This document shows positions 42,959 to 52,400 of a DNA stretch of 64,000 bases, one piece after another. Under the pieces are notes generated by a model that made no database searches, was not told the origin of the DNA, and worked only from the letters and a program-made list of their open reading frames with translations. Origin of the DNA: Labrys monachus (lineage in GTDB: Bacteria; Pseudomonadota; Alphaproteobacteria; Rhizobiales; Labraceae); the NCBI RefSeq assembly GCF_030814655.1, contig NZ_JAUSVK010000001.1, positions 5,215,001-5,279,000 on the forward strand. Direction: 5' to 3'. The position numbers and the translations under genes are program-made. Numbering within the stretch: position 1 is the first letter of the stretch; each line of letters begins with the position of its first letter.

Positions 42959-43858
42959 TCACACCGGGGCCAGCGTGTCCTTGAGCCTGTCCAGGAGCCA
43001 GCGGGCGGCGGGGCCGGGAGGCGAATTCGTGCGGTAGATGCTCTGCAGCCGATAGATGGCATTGTCCCAGGCCGTGACCGCGAGACGGACGAGCCGGCCA
43101 TTCTCGATGTCGTCGCGCACCATCTCCTCGGGCATGCTGCCCCAGCCGATGCCGGCCTTGAGCAGCGCGTATTTGGCGCCGAGATCGGCTAGGCGCCAGG
43201 TCTTCATCGCCATGACCTGGAAGTCCTGGCCGCGCGTTAGGGAGGAGCGGTCGGTCAGCACGAGCTGGATGTGGTCCCGGACATGCATGTCGGCCTCCTC
43301 ACCCATCCGGCTGAGGGGATGGGAGGGAGCGGCGACGGGAATGAGGCGGACCGCGCCGACCTGGCTGCGCCGCAGCTCGACATGCTGGAATTCAACCGGG
43401 CCGCAGATGCCGACATTGGCGATGCCGTCGAGGACATGCTGCGTCACGGCGCCCAGGGCCTCGACATAGAGCCGGAGCGCCACGGTCGGAAACTCGATCT
43501 GGAAGGCGTCGAGCACCTGCACCAGGCTGCAGGGCGGCAGCATGACGTCGACCACCAGCGCGACCTCGGCTTCCAACCCCGCATGCAGCCCCTTCGCCTT
43601 GGCGACGAGATCGCCGAGCCGCATGGTGATGGTGCGGGTGTCTCCGAGAATCGCCCGCCCCGCTTCGGTGAGCGCCGGCTTGCGCGTGCTGTCACGGTCG
43701 AACAGCTCGAGGCCGAGCTGGGCCTCCAGGTTGGCGATGGTGTAGCTGACGACCGAGGTGGCCCGCCCGAGCCGGCGGGCAGCGGCGGCAAAACTGCCGG
43801 CATCGACGATGGCGAGGAAGACCTGGAGTTGGTCAAGGGTTGGACGGGGATCCGACAT
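42959..43858 (-). CDS. LysR-family transcriptional regulator
   Basis: The 299-residue regulator begins with the winged HTH (LDQLQVFLAIVDAGSFAAAARRLGRATSVVSYTIANLEAQLG in parts, then LFDRDSTRKPALTEAG) and continues with the LysR effector domain. It is divergent from wrbA and doxX, with 290 bp between the starts. Regulators in this position commonly control quinone-reductase genes in response to electrophiles or quinones; this is inferred. It ends seven bases from the DeoR gene, which converges on it. Confidence 0.87.
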   Translation of the reverse strand: MSDPRPTLDQLQVFLAIVDAGSFAAAARRLGRATSVVSYTIANLEAQLGLELFDRDSTRKPALTEAGRAILGDTRTITMRLGDLVAKAKGLHAGLEAEVALVVDVMLPPCSLVQVLDAFQIEFPTVALRLYVEALGAVTQHVLDGIANVGICGPVEFQHVELRRSQVGAVRLIPVAAPSHPLSRMGEEADMHVRDHIQLVLTDRSSLTRGQDFQVMAMKTWRLADLGAKYALLKAGIGWGSMPEEMVRDDIENGRLVRLAVTAWDNAIYRLQSIYRTNSPPGPAARWLLDRLKDTLAPV

Positions 43859-44148
43859 ATCAACTTTCTCGAACGTAACGGTCGATATTATCCAGATTTT
43901 CTTGTTTGGCCAATTGCGGCATATGCAGCGGCGTACGCGGCCCGCGCCGTCTCCGGCGGCGTGGATGCCGGATCGAATCCTGCTCGCCGCTCTCCGGCGG
44001 CGAGCGCCATGGAACTCCGCCGATGAGCATCACCGCCCTTTTGAGCCGATTGCTCGGCAGGAAAGACATTTCACCCCCAACCTCTTCTCCCCAAACCTCT
44101 TCTCCCCCAGTCGCCGATCCCCGATCGGCTCCCGCGAAGGAACATCCC

Positions 44149-44778
44149 GTGTCCCAGCCCAAGATCCTCATCGCCTTCTACTCGCGCTCCGGCGTGACCG
44201 AAGCCCTCGCCAACGCCATCGCCGACGGAGCCCGCGCCAGCGGCGCCGAGGTCCGCCTTCGCCGGGCCCGCGAAGTGGTGAGCGCCGAGGCGATGGCCAA
44301 GGCGCCCGGCTGGACCGAGCAGGCTGCCGCCCTCAACGCCAAATATGAGGCGCCGACGGAAGATGACGCCGAATGGGCCGATGCCATCATCTTCGGCACG
44401 CCCACCCGCTTCGGTTCGGTTTCCTCCGAGCTCAAGGCCTATATCGACAGCCTCGGCGGCCTCTGGTTCCAGGGCAAGCTCAACGGCAAGGCCGGTTCGG
44501 TCTTCGGGTCGACCTCCACCCCGCATGGCGGCAACGAATCGACGCTGATCTCGCTCTACAATCCGATGGCCCATCTCGGCCTGATCATCGTGCCGCTCGG
44601 CTATGCCGATCCGGCCATGTTCAAGAGCGGCACGCCCTATGGCGCCTCGTCCGTGTCCTTCAACCAGGCGACGCCGCCCACCGCCGACGACCTCGAGGTC
44701 GCCAACTTCCAGGGCCGCCGCGTCGCCTTCGTCGCCAAGGCCCTCAAGGCCGCCCATATCACCGAAACCAAGTCCTGA
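44149..44778 (+). CDS. wrbA: NAD(P)H:quinone oxidoreductase WrbA
   Basis: The 209-residue flavodoxin-like enzyme reduces quinones by two electrons, preventing redox cycling. The FMN-binding loop is ILIAFYSRSGVTEALA, and other WrbA marks are IIFGTPTRFGSVSSELKAYIDS, the active-site region GKAGSVFGSTSTPHGGNESTL, and the C-terminal FQGRRVAFVAKALKAA. The start is GTG at 44149, with AAGGA seven bases upstream. An ATG at 44023 in the same frame would add 42 residues with a near-repeated CCTCTTCTCCCC tract, which I regard as leader. DoxX follows 56 bp downstream. Confidence 0.9.
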   Translation: MSQPKILIAFYSRSGVTEALANAIADGARASGAEVRLRRAREVVSAEAMAKAPGWTEQAAALNAKYEAPTEDDAEWADAIIFGTPTRFGSVSSELKAYIDSLGGLWFQGKLNGKAGSVFGSTSTPHGGNESTLISLYNPMAHLGLIIVPLGYADPAMFKSGTPYGASSVSFNQATPPTADDLEVANFQGRRVAFVAKALKAAHITETKS

Positions 44779-44834
44779 TATAATGAGGCCGGCGGCCATG
44801 AACCGCCGGTCCTCTTCCAAACAGAGGTAACACC

Positions 44835-45254
44835 ATGTCTGCCGACACCCGCTACACCCCGCTCATCGGGCGCATCCTGATCGCCCTCATCTATGTCATG
44901 AGCGGCTGGATGAAACTGACCGCACCCGCCGGCACGATAGCCTACATCGCCGCCGCCGGCCTGCCCATGCCGGCCGTCGCCCTGGTCGTCGCCATCGTCA
45001 TCGAACTGATCGGCGGCATCCTGCTCATCGTCGGTTACCAGACCCGCATCGTCGCCCTGCTGATGGCGATCTTCACGGTTGCCGCCGCTTTCGGCTTCCA
45101 CAGCAACCTCGCCGACCAGAACATGTTCATCCACTTCTTCAAGAACATCGCGATGACCGGCGGACTGCTGCAGGTCGTCGCCTTCGGCGCCGGCAGCCTG
45201 AGCCTGGATGCGAAATTCGGCAACGCCAAGGGCCTGCGCGGCGTCGCCGCTTAA
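44835..45254 (+). CDS. DoxX-family membrane protein
   Basis: The 139-residue protein has four hydrophobic segments and the DoxX pattern: LIGRILIALIYVMSGWMKLTAP, a second helix with IELIGGILLIVGYQTRIVALLMAIF, and FIHFFKNIAMTGGLLQVVAFGAGSLSLD. DoxX proteins are small membrane proteins often found with thiol and quinone stress genes. Co-transcription with wrbA is likely. Confidence 0.87.
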   Translation: MSADTRYTPLIGRILIALIYVMSGWMKLTAPAGTIAYIAAAGLPMPAVALVVAIVIELIGGILLIVGYQTRIVALLMAIFTVAAAFGFHSNLADQNMFIHFFKNIAMTGGLLQVVAFGAGSLSLDAKFGNAKGLRGVAA

Positions 45255-45259
45255 GCGAA

Positions 45260-45331
45260 GGGAGCGCGGACATCCTGTCCGCTCTTCAAACGCGACGCCT
45301 ACAAAGGGCGGATAGGATATCCGCCCTTCGA
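45260..45331. repeat. Two adjacent palindromes between convergent genes
   Basis: GGGAGCGCGGACATCCTGTCCGC at about 45260-45282 is another member of the palindromic family seen near 17907 and 34195. It is followed at about 45307-45331 by AGGGCGGATA with TATCCGCCCT. They lie between the DoxX stop and the stop of the convergent CoA-transferase gene and may terminate both. Confidence 0.55.
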
Positions 45332-45336
45332 TGTGC

Positions 45337-46515
45337 CTACCCCATCTCGCCGAGCCTCGGGCTGGCGAGATGGGCGACCATCGCCTCACCGTCGAGCAGG
45401 ATCGGCGTGCGGACGGACGGAATGACGCCGCCTTCGACCGCCGGCTCGGCGAGGCCGACGACCATGCCGCGATGGACCGCCTGCGGATCGTGCAGCGCGT
45501 CGGCGACCGAATTGATCGGCCCGGCCGGCACGCCGACCGCCTCCAGCGCCGCCAGAAGATCGGCGCGCGTGCGCAGCCCCGTGAGGCCGCCGATGAGGCC
45601 GGCGAGCGCATCGCGGTTCTTCACCCGGTCCTTGTTGGTGAGATAGTCCGGATGACCCGCGAGGTCGCCGATGTTCAGCACCGCGCATAATCTGGCGAAC
45701 TGGCCGTCATTGCCGCAGGCGATGATCAGATGGCCGTCGCTCGCCGGGAAGACCTGGTAGGGCACGATGTTGGGATGGGCATTGCCCATGCGCTTCGGGC
45801 TCTTGCCGGAAGCCAGATAGTTCATCGCCTGGTTCGCCAGCACCGAGAGCTGCACGTCGAACAGCGCCATGTCGACATGCCCGCCCAGGCCCGTCATCTC
45901 GCGGCGGCGCAAGGCGGCCTGCACGCCGACGACGGCATAGACGCCGGTGAAGATGTCGGCGAAGGCGACGCCGATCTTCTGCGGCTCGCCGTCGGGATCG
46001 CCGGTGAGGTCCATGATGCCGCCCATGCCCTGGATCATGAAGTCGTAGCCGGCGCGGGAGGCATAGGGCCCGTCCTGGCCGAAGCCGGTGATCGAGCAGG
46101 TGATCAGCCGCGGGTTGATCTTCCTCAGGCTCTCATGATCGAGGCCGTATTTCCGCAGGCCCCCGACCTTGAAATTCTCCAGGACGATATCGGCCTCGGC
46201 GGCCAGCGTCCGGACCCGGTCGGCCCCTTCGTGCGCCTCGAAATCGATGGCGACCGAGCGCTTGCCGCGGTTGCAGGAATGGAAATAGGCGGCACCGAGA
46301 TTTTCACCCTCGCTGCCCATGATGAAGGGCGGGCCCCAGCTGCGCGTGTCGTCGCCCTGCCCCGGCCGCTCCACCTTGATCACCTCGGCGCCGAGATCGG
46401 CGAGAAGCTGGCCCGCCCAGGGGCCGGCGAGGATGCGCGCCAGTTCGAGCACGCGCACGCCGTGCAGGGGCTTGGGAGGCTGCTGGTTCGGAAGGTCGGC
46501 GATCGGTGTCCACAT
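45337..46515 (-). CDS. Family III (CaiB/BaiF-type) CoA-transferase
   Basis: The 392-residue protein transfers CoA between carboxylic acids. Family marks are LHGVRVLELARILAGPWAGQLLADLGAEVIKVERP, AYFHSCNRGKRSVAIDF, GGHVDMALFDVQLSVLANQ (with the acylated Asp) and the C-terminal GVPAGPINSVADAL. Substrates cannot be told; there is no partner gene nearby, since the photolyase next to it is unrelated. The ATG at 46515 gives a standard N-terminus. Confidence 0.9.
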   Translation of the reverse strand: MWTPIADLPNQQPPKPLHGVRVLELARILAGPWAGQLLADLGAEVIKVERPGQGDDTRSWGPPFIMGSEGENLGAAYFHSCNRGKRSVAIDFEAHEGADRVRTLAAEADIVLENFKVGGLRKYGLDHESLRKINPRLITCSITGFGQDGPYASRAGYDFMIQGMGGIMDLTGDPDGEPQKIGVAFADIFTGVYAVVGVQAALRRREMTGLGGHVDMALFDVQLSVLANQAMNYLASGKSPKRMGNAHPNIVPYQVFPASDGHLIIACGNDGQFARLCAVLNIGDLAGHPDYLTNKDRVKNRDALAGLIGGLTGLRTRADLLAALEAVGVPAGPINSVADALHDPQAVHRGMVVGLAEPAVEGGVIPSVRTPILLDGEAMVAHLASPRLGEMG

Positions 46516-46588
46516 CAGCGCTGTCTACAATCGCCATGCGCCGCCGCCAAGCCCTCTTTGCCGCCAAGCCCCCTTCGCCGAAGGGCCG

Positions 46589-48061
46589 TCATGCGCGCAT
46601 GTCGCGCCATGCCGCGAGGGCCCGCTCCCTGGCGAACTCGTGCGCGACGATCGGAAGAGGATAGGTCTCGCCGAGTGCCACGCCGGCCGCGGCCAGTTGC
46701 TCCTTGCCCGCCGTCCACGGGCGGTGGATGACGGCTGCCGGCAGGCACGCCAGTTCGGGCACCCACCGCCGCACATAGTCCCCGCCCGCATCGAACTTCT
46801 CACCCTGCAGGATCGGGTTGAGGACCCGGAAATAGGGCGCCGCGTCGGCGCCGCTGCCGGCGACCCATTGCCAGTTGACGGGATTGCTGGCGACATCCGC
46901 ATCGACCAACGTGTCCCAGAACCAGGCTTCGCCCTCGCGCCAGTCGAGCAGCAGGTGCTTGGCGAGAAAGGACGCCGTGACCATGCGGACGCGGTTGTGC
47001 ATCCAGCCTGTCGCCCATAATTGCCGCATGCCGGCGTCGACGAGGGGATATCCGGTCTCGCCCCGCTGCCAGGCCCGCAGCGCCCGCTCGTCGCTGCGCC
47101 AGCGCATGGCGTCGAAGCGGGGCTGGAGGTTGCGGCGGGCGAGATCCGGCGCCTGGTGCAGCAGATGGTAGGCGAATTCGCGCCAGCCGAGCTCGGCGAG
47201 GAACTTCTCGACGTCCCCTTCGCTGGCCCGGGACCTTTCGGAAAGCCGCGCCGCCGTCACCGCATGCCAGACCTGGCGCACCGAGACCTGGCCGAAGCGC
47301 AGATAGGGCGAAAGACGGGATATGGCGGCGGAGGCCATGTGATCCCGGCCGCCGGCGTAGCCTTCGAGGCCGTGATCGAGGAAGGTATCGAGGCACGCGG
47401 CCGCCCCGTCCTCGTCTCTCCGCCAGGCCGTGCGCAGGCCGCCGGCCCAGTCCGGCTTCGCCGGCTCCAGGCCGAGATCGCCGAGCCCGACGAAGCGGCG
47501 GCGCGTCTCCTCCGGAAGAGCGAAGAAGGAGAGCCTTTCCGGCGGCCGGAGGGGCTGACCCGGCGCCCCGCGCTGGCGGGACGCGCGCCAGAAGGGTGTG
47601 AACACGCGGAAGGGCTGGCCGGAGCGGTTCTCCACCGCCCAGGGTTCGTGCAGCAGGGTGCCGCTGAAGTCGAGGGAGGCGACGCCGCGCGCCTCCAGCA
47701 AGGCGTCGAGGCGCGCGTCGATCGCCCGGCCGGGCTCGTCATAGCGGCGACAGCGATAGACGGCGGCGGCGCCGACCGCTGTGGCAAGGGCGGCGATGGC
47801 CTCCTCGGCCGGGCCGCGCAGGAGATGCAGCGCGCCGCCCCGGTTCGCCAGGGCGCGGTCGAGACCGGCAAGCGCCCCGTGCAGCCACCAGCGCGCCGCG
47901 CCGCCGGGCGGGCGCGGCGCGCCCGGCCCGTCCTCGTGGACATAGACGCAGATGAGGGGCCGGGCGCTGGCCGCCGCCGCATGCAGCGCCGGGTTGTCGG
48001 CCAGCCTGAGATCGTTGCGGAACCACATGATCGCCGGCGGAGAAACATCGGATACGGTCAC
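46589..48061 (-). CDS. phrB: Deoxyribodipyrimidine photolyase
   Basis: The 490-residue flavoprotein repairs cyclobutane pyrimidine dimers in UV-damaged DNA with light energy. It has an N-terminal antenna domain (IMWFRNDLRLADNPALHAA) and a C-terminal FAD domain: SRLSPYLRFGQVSVRQVW, ELGWREFAYHLLH, and the signature TGYPLVDAGMRQLWATGWMHNRVRM, then FWDTLVDADVASNPVNWQWVAGSG. These fit class I CPD photolyases. The start is GTG at 48061, with GAAGG seven bases upstream; a GTG at 48112 has no visible ribosome site. Confidence 0.92.
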   Translation of the reverse strand: MTVSDVSPPAIMWFRNDLRLADNPALHAAAASARPLICVYVHEDGPGAPRPPGGAARWWLHGALAGLDRALANRGGALHLLRGPAEEAIAALATAVGAAAVYRCRRYDEPGRAIDARLDALLEARGVASLDFSGTLLHEPWAVENRSGQPFRVFTPFWRASRQRGAPGQPLRPPERLSFFALPEETRRRFVGLGDLGLEPAKPDWAGGLRTAWRRDEDGAAACLDTFLDHGLEGYAGGRDHMASAAISRLSPYLRFGQVSVRQVWHAVTAARLSERSRASEGDVEKFLAELGWREFAYHLLHQAPDLARRNLQPRFDAMRWRSDERALRAWQRGETGYPLVDAGMRQLWATGWMHNRVRMVTASFLAKHLLLDWREGEAWFWDTLVDADVASNPVNWQWVAGSGADAAPYFRVLNPILQGEKFDAGGDYVRRWVPELACLPAAVIHRPWTAGKEQLAAAGVALGETYPLPIVAHEFARERALAAWRDMRA

Positions 48062-48226
48062 GAGCGATACCTTCGGACGATGAATGAAAGCCGTGCCGCC
48101 GTCGAACGACACGGGGGCGGGACGCGAGCGGTCCCCGCCGTTCCCTTATACGGCTTCGCGCGTCCTGCGGTTCGGAGCTGCCGCCGCAATCTGTTATGAA
48201 GCGCCCGCCGCCCCCGGGATCCCTCG

Positions 48227-49441
48227 ATGACCGATTCGAAAACGAGCCCCCACGCCCTCACCTTCGTGCTGATCACCGTGCTGATCGACATGATCGGCCT
48301 CGGCATCATCATTCCCGTGCTGCCTCGCCTGATCGCCGACATCGCCCATGTCGACATCGCCCAGGCCTCGATCCTCGGCGGCTGGCTGTTCGTCGCCTAT
48401 TCCGCCATGCAGTTCCTGTTCGGCCCGGTGATCGGCAATCTCTCCGACGCCTTCGGGCGCCGCCCGGTGCTGCTGGTCTCGGTCGCGGGCCTCGGCATCG
48501 ACTATGCGCTGACGGCGCTGGCGCCGACGATCGGCTGGCTGTTCGCCGGGCGCCTGATCGCCGGCCTCTGCGGCGCCTCCTACACCACGGCGAATGCCTT
48601 CATCGCGGACATCACGCCGCCCGAGGGGCGGGCCAAAGCCTTCGGCATGATCGGCGCCGCCTTCGGCATCGGCTTCATCATCGGCCCGGGCATCGGCGGG
48701 TTTCTCGCCACGTACGGCGACCGCGCGCCCTTCTATGCCGCGGCGGCCTTCTCGATCGCCAACGTGCTCTATGGCTGGTTCGTCCTGCCGGAGACGCTCT
48801 CCAGGGACAAGCGCCGCCCCTTCGCCCTTGCCCGCGCCAATCCGCTCGGTGCGCTCATAGCCTTCCGCCGCCACCCCGTGCTCGTCGGCTTCGGCGCGGC
48901 GCTGTTCCTCCACATGCTGGCGACCAACGTCTATCCCGCCGTCTGGGCCTACTACACCATCTATCGCTTCGGCTGGACGGAGTGGCAGGTCGGCCTGTCG
49001 CTGACGGCGTTCGGCGTCGTCACGGCGCTCGTCCAGGGCGGCCTCGTCGGCCTGTTCATCCAGCGCTTCGGCGAGAGGCTGGCGGCCGTCATCAGCCTCT
49101 TCGTCGAATGCGTCATCGCGATCGGCTACGGCCTGGCGACGCAGGGCTGGATGATCTATGCGCTGCTCGTCATCGGCGCCCTGCAGGGCATCGCCATGCC
49201 TGCCATCAACGCCATGATGACCCGGCAGGTCGACGAGCGCACCCAGGGCGAATTGCAGGGCGCGATCTCCAGCCTGATGGGCATCGCCGCCATCATCGGC
49301 CCGGCGCTGGCGACGCAGCTTTTCGGCCTGTTCGCCGGTCCCGGCGCCGTGATCGAGCTGCCGGGCGCTCCGTTCTTCGCCGCCGCCATCCTCTCGGTCG
49401 TCGCGCTGTGGCTGTTCGTCGGCGTGCCCAGGAAGGCATAG
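48227..49441 (+). CDS. MFS exporter, TetA-like
   Basis: The 404-residue membrane protein has about 12 transmembrane segments. Motif A of the major facilitator superfamily is visible as GNLSDAFGRRPVLL between helices 2 and 3, and the TetA-like N-terminus DMIGLGIIIPVLPRLI and motif C-like GIGFIIGPGIGGFLA are present, as in drug:H+ antiporters of the TCR/TET type. The substrate is not known and tetracycline export is not implied. It is divergent from phrB with a 165-bp gap. Confidence 0.85.
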   Translation: MTDSKTSPHALTFVLITVLIDMIGLGIIIPVLPRLIADIAHVDIAQASILGGWLFVAYSAMQFLFGPVIGNLSDAFGRRPVLLVSVAGLGIDYALTALAPTIGWLFAGRLIAGLCGASYTTANAFIADITPPEGRAKAFGMIGAAFGIGFIIGPGIGGFLATYGDRAPFYAAAAFSIANVLYGWFVLPETLSRDKRRPFALARANPLGALIAFRRHPVLVGFGAALFLHMLATNVYPAVWAYYTIYRFGWTEWQVGLSLTAFGVVTALVQGGLVGLFIQRFGERLAAVISLFVECVIAIGYGLATQGWMIYALLVIGALQGIAMPAINAMMTRQVDERTQGELQGAISSLMGIAAIIGPALATQLFGLFAGPGAVIELPGAPFFAAAILSVVALWLFVGVPRKA

Positions 49442-49487
49442 CGCGAGCGGGTCCGCCTTCCGCCGGAGGCCGCCGCCCGCAGCGGCC

Positions 49488-52400
49488 TCACCACCTGTAT
49501 CTCAGGCCGGCCGTGCCCGTGATCGTGTAGCTGTCTCCCGCCCCGGAGGAGAGGGCGGTGGCATAATAGGCCTCGCCGTAGAGGCTCCACCTGTCGTTCC
49601 AGGCATAGGTGCCGCCCAGCCCGACTTCGCCCCACAGCCGCTTGTCCTGCTGGGTGAGCGTGTTGCCCGCCACCACCACGGAGGTCCCGTTCAGGAACGC
49701 GTAGGAGAGGTTGACGACACCATAAAGCTGCAGGCGGCCGCCCGGACCGACCACGTTCCGCCAGTTCGTGAGATTCTCCACCCGCACCCCGACCCGGCCC
49801 TTCAGGCTGTCGCCGTCCCCGATGGAAATGCGCGTATCGTTGAGGTCGGTGAAGGGGGAGAAGTCGACATGGGTCCAGGCCAGCTGCGCCTGCGGCACGA
49901 CGGCCCAGCCGGAGCCCATCTCGAAACGCTTGCCGGCTTCGAGGCTGAGCACCGAAGACCAGCCCGAATTGCTGCCGTCCGGCTTGTTGGAGAGGTCCGT
50001 GTCATACCAGGTGAACTGCCCGACCGCGTCGGCGTAGAGACCGTCATTGCCGAGCCACGTCAGGTCCGCGCCGAGACCGTAGCCGGTCGAGTTGATCTTG
50101 CCCTTGGCCCTGGCGGCGCCGGTGACGGGATCATGGCTGATGTCGACTTCGGCGCTCGAGGTGCCGACGGTGGCGTAGGCTCCCATCGTGACCTGGCCGG
50201 CTGCCGTCTCGGCGGCGGTGCCTTCATAGCCCGCCTGCAGGAAGCCGATCGACTGGGTGTAGGAGGAACCGGTCCTGGGATCATGGGCGCCATATTGGCC
50301 GCCCATGCGGCCCCAGGCACCGGCGCCCTGGATCACCGGCCCGCCGGCGGCATAGCGCATCGCCTGATCCGACGACAGGTTCACCGCCACCTGCGGTGCG
50401 CCGCCGGGCCAGACGCGGTTGCCGGCGCGCTGCTGCAGCGTGCCCAGCGTCGCCTCGGCGAAGTTCACCAGCGTGTCGGCATAGGGCCGGATCGTCTGCA
50501 CGGAGGCATTGAGCTTGCCGGTCGAGCGCAGATACCAGTTCTGGTCGTCGGCGTTGGGGGTCAGGCTGCTGTAATAGAGCCCGTAATCATAGATGCCGGC
50601 CCCGACCGCAGCGTTGAGGTAGAAGGCGTCCGACGTCGAGGTGCCCGTCACCTCCACCACTTCGACGCCGTTCGCCGTGGTGAGGCCGCCGAGACCGCCG
50701 GCATTGTTGACCACCAGCCTGGTGGAGCCGGAGGCATCGCCTTCGATCACCAGCACGTCCGAAAGCGAGCCGTCCGTACCGATGACGGTATCCAGCTCGA
50801 CCGTGCCGCCGGTGCCGACGAAGTTGCCGTCGATCGTGGTGGTATCGCCGGCCCGGCCGTCCAGCATGGTGAGGATGCCGGCATTGGTGAACGTGCCGAC
50901 GTCGGAGAAGGTGGTCTGCTGCGCCGCCGACGCATCATCGGCGGCGATGATGGTACCGCCGGCCTCGTTGGTCACGCCGTTGCCGGCGGTCAGGGCGCCG
51001 AATGTGCTGGTGCCGCCGGCCGTATCCCAGATACCGGCATTGTCGACGGTGCTGCCGAGGTCGCCGAGCGCCACCGTGCCGATGAGCCGGCCGGAATTGG
51101 TGATCACGGTGGCACCGCCCGCCGTCTCGATCGCCAGGGCGGAGGAGGAAGCGGAGCTGTTCCGCACGGTGCCGGAATTGTTGATGGCGATGGCCTGGCC
51201 CGCGCTGGACACCGCATCGATGCCGCTGGCGCCGCCCTGCGTCACCCCGGCGGTCGTGATCGTGGTTGCGCCGACGCCCCCATTGAGGGCGTAGATGCCG
51301 ATATTCGTCCCCGTCACCGCCCCTTTCGCCGTGATCGTGATCACGCCGGTGCCTTCGCTCAGCGCGGAGATGCCGATATTGGTGCCGGTGACCGTGCTGG
51401 CCGCGCCGGTCGTGATGATCAGGTCGGCAGCGGAGGCGGCATTCTTGGCCTCGATACCGTCGACGCCGCTCACCGTGCCGTTGACGGTGATCGTCGTCGT
51501 GCCGATGCCCTTGTTGAGGGCGTAGACGCCGATATTCGTCCCCGAAACCACGCCGTTGGCCGTGATCGTGGTCGCGCCGGTGCCGTCATTGAGGGCATAG
51601 ATGCCGATATTCGTGCCGGTGACCGTGCTGGCCGCGCCGGTGGTGATGATCAGGCCGGCGGCGGTGGCGGCATTCTTGGCCTCGATGCCGTCGACGCCGG
51701 AGACCGAGCCGTTGACCGTGATCGTCGTCGTGCCGCTGCCCTGGTTGAGGGCGTAGATGCCGATATTGGTGCCCGTCACCGTCCCGTAGGTCGTGATCGT
51801 GGTCGACCCGGTGCCGTTGTTGACGGCGACAATGCCGTCGACGCCGGATACGGCACTATCGTCGCCCGTCGTGATGATCAGGTCGCTCGCCGTGCTGGAA
51901 TTGGCGGCATAGATGCCATCGGCGCCCGTCCCGGTCACGGTGCCGTTAGCCGTGATCGTCGTCGCACCGGTGCCGTTGTTGACGGCATCGATGCCAAAAT
52001 TCGTGCCCGTCACCGTGCTGGCGGCGCCCGTGGTGATGATCATATCCCCGGCGGTGCCGGAATTGACCGCTTCGATGCCGTCCTTGCCGGTCACCGTCCC
52101 GTTGGCGGTGATCGTCGTCTTCGTGCCGGTGCCGCTATTGAGCGCGTAGATACCGATATTAGTGCCCGCCACCGTGCCGTTGGTCGTGATCGTGGTCACG
52201 CCGGTGCCGTTGTTGACGGCCGCGATACCGTCGACACCCGATACGGTGCTGCCTGCACCGGTCGTGATGATCAGGTCGGTCGCGGTGCTGGAATTGCCGG
52301 CATGGATGCCGTCTGCCCCCGTCCCGGTCACGGCGCCGTAGGCCGTGATCGTCGTCGCACCCGTGCCGTTGTTGAGAGCCAGGATGCCGCCCGTGCCCGA

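Noticed and set aside
48227-49441. Tetracycline resistance determinant
   Set aside because: The TetA-like MFS pattern is shared by many chromosomal exporters; no TetR-type regulator is adjacent.
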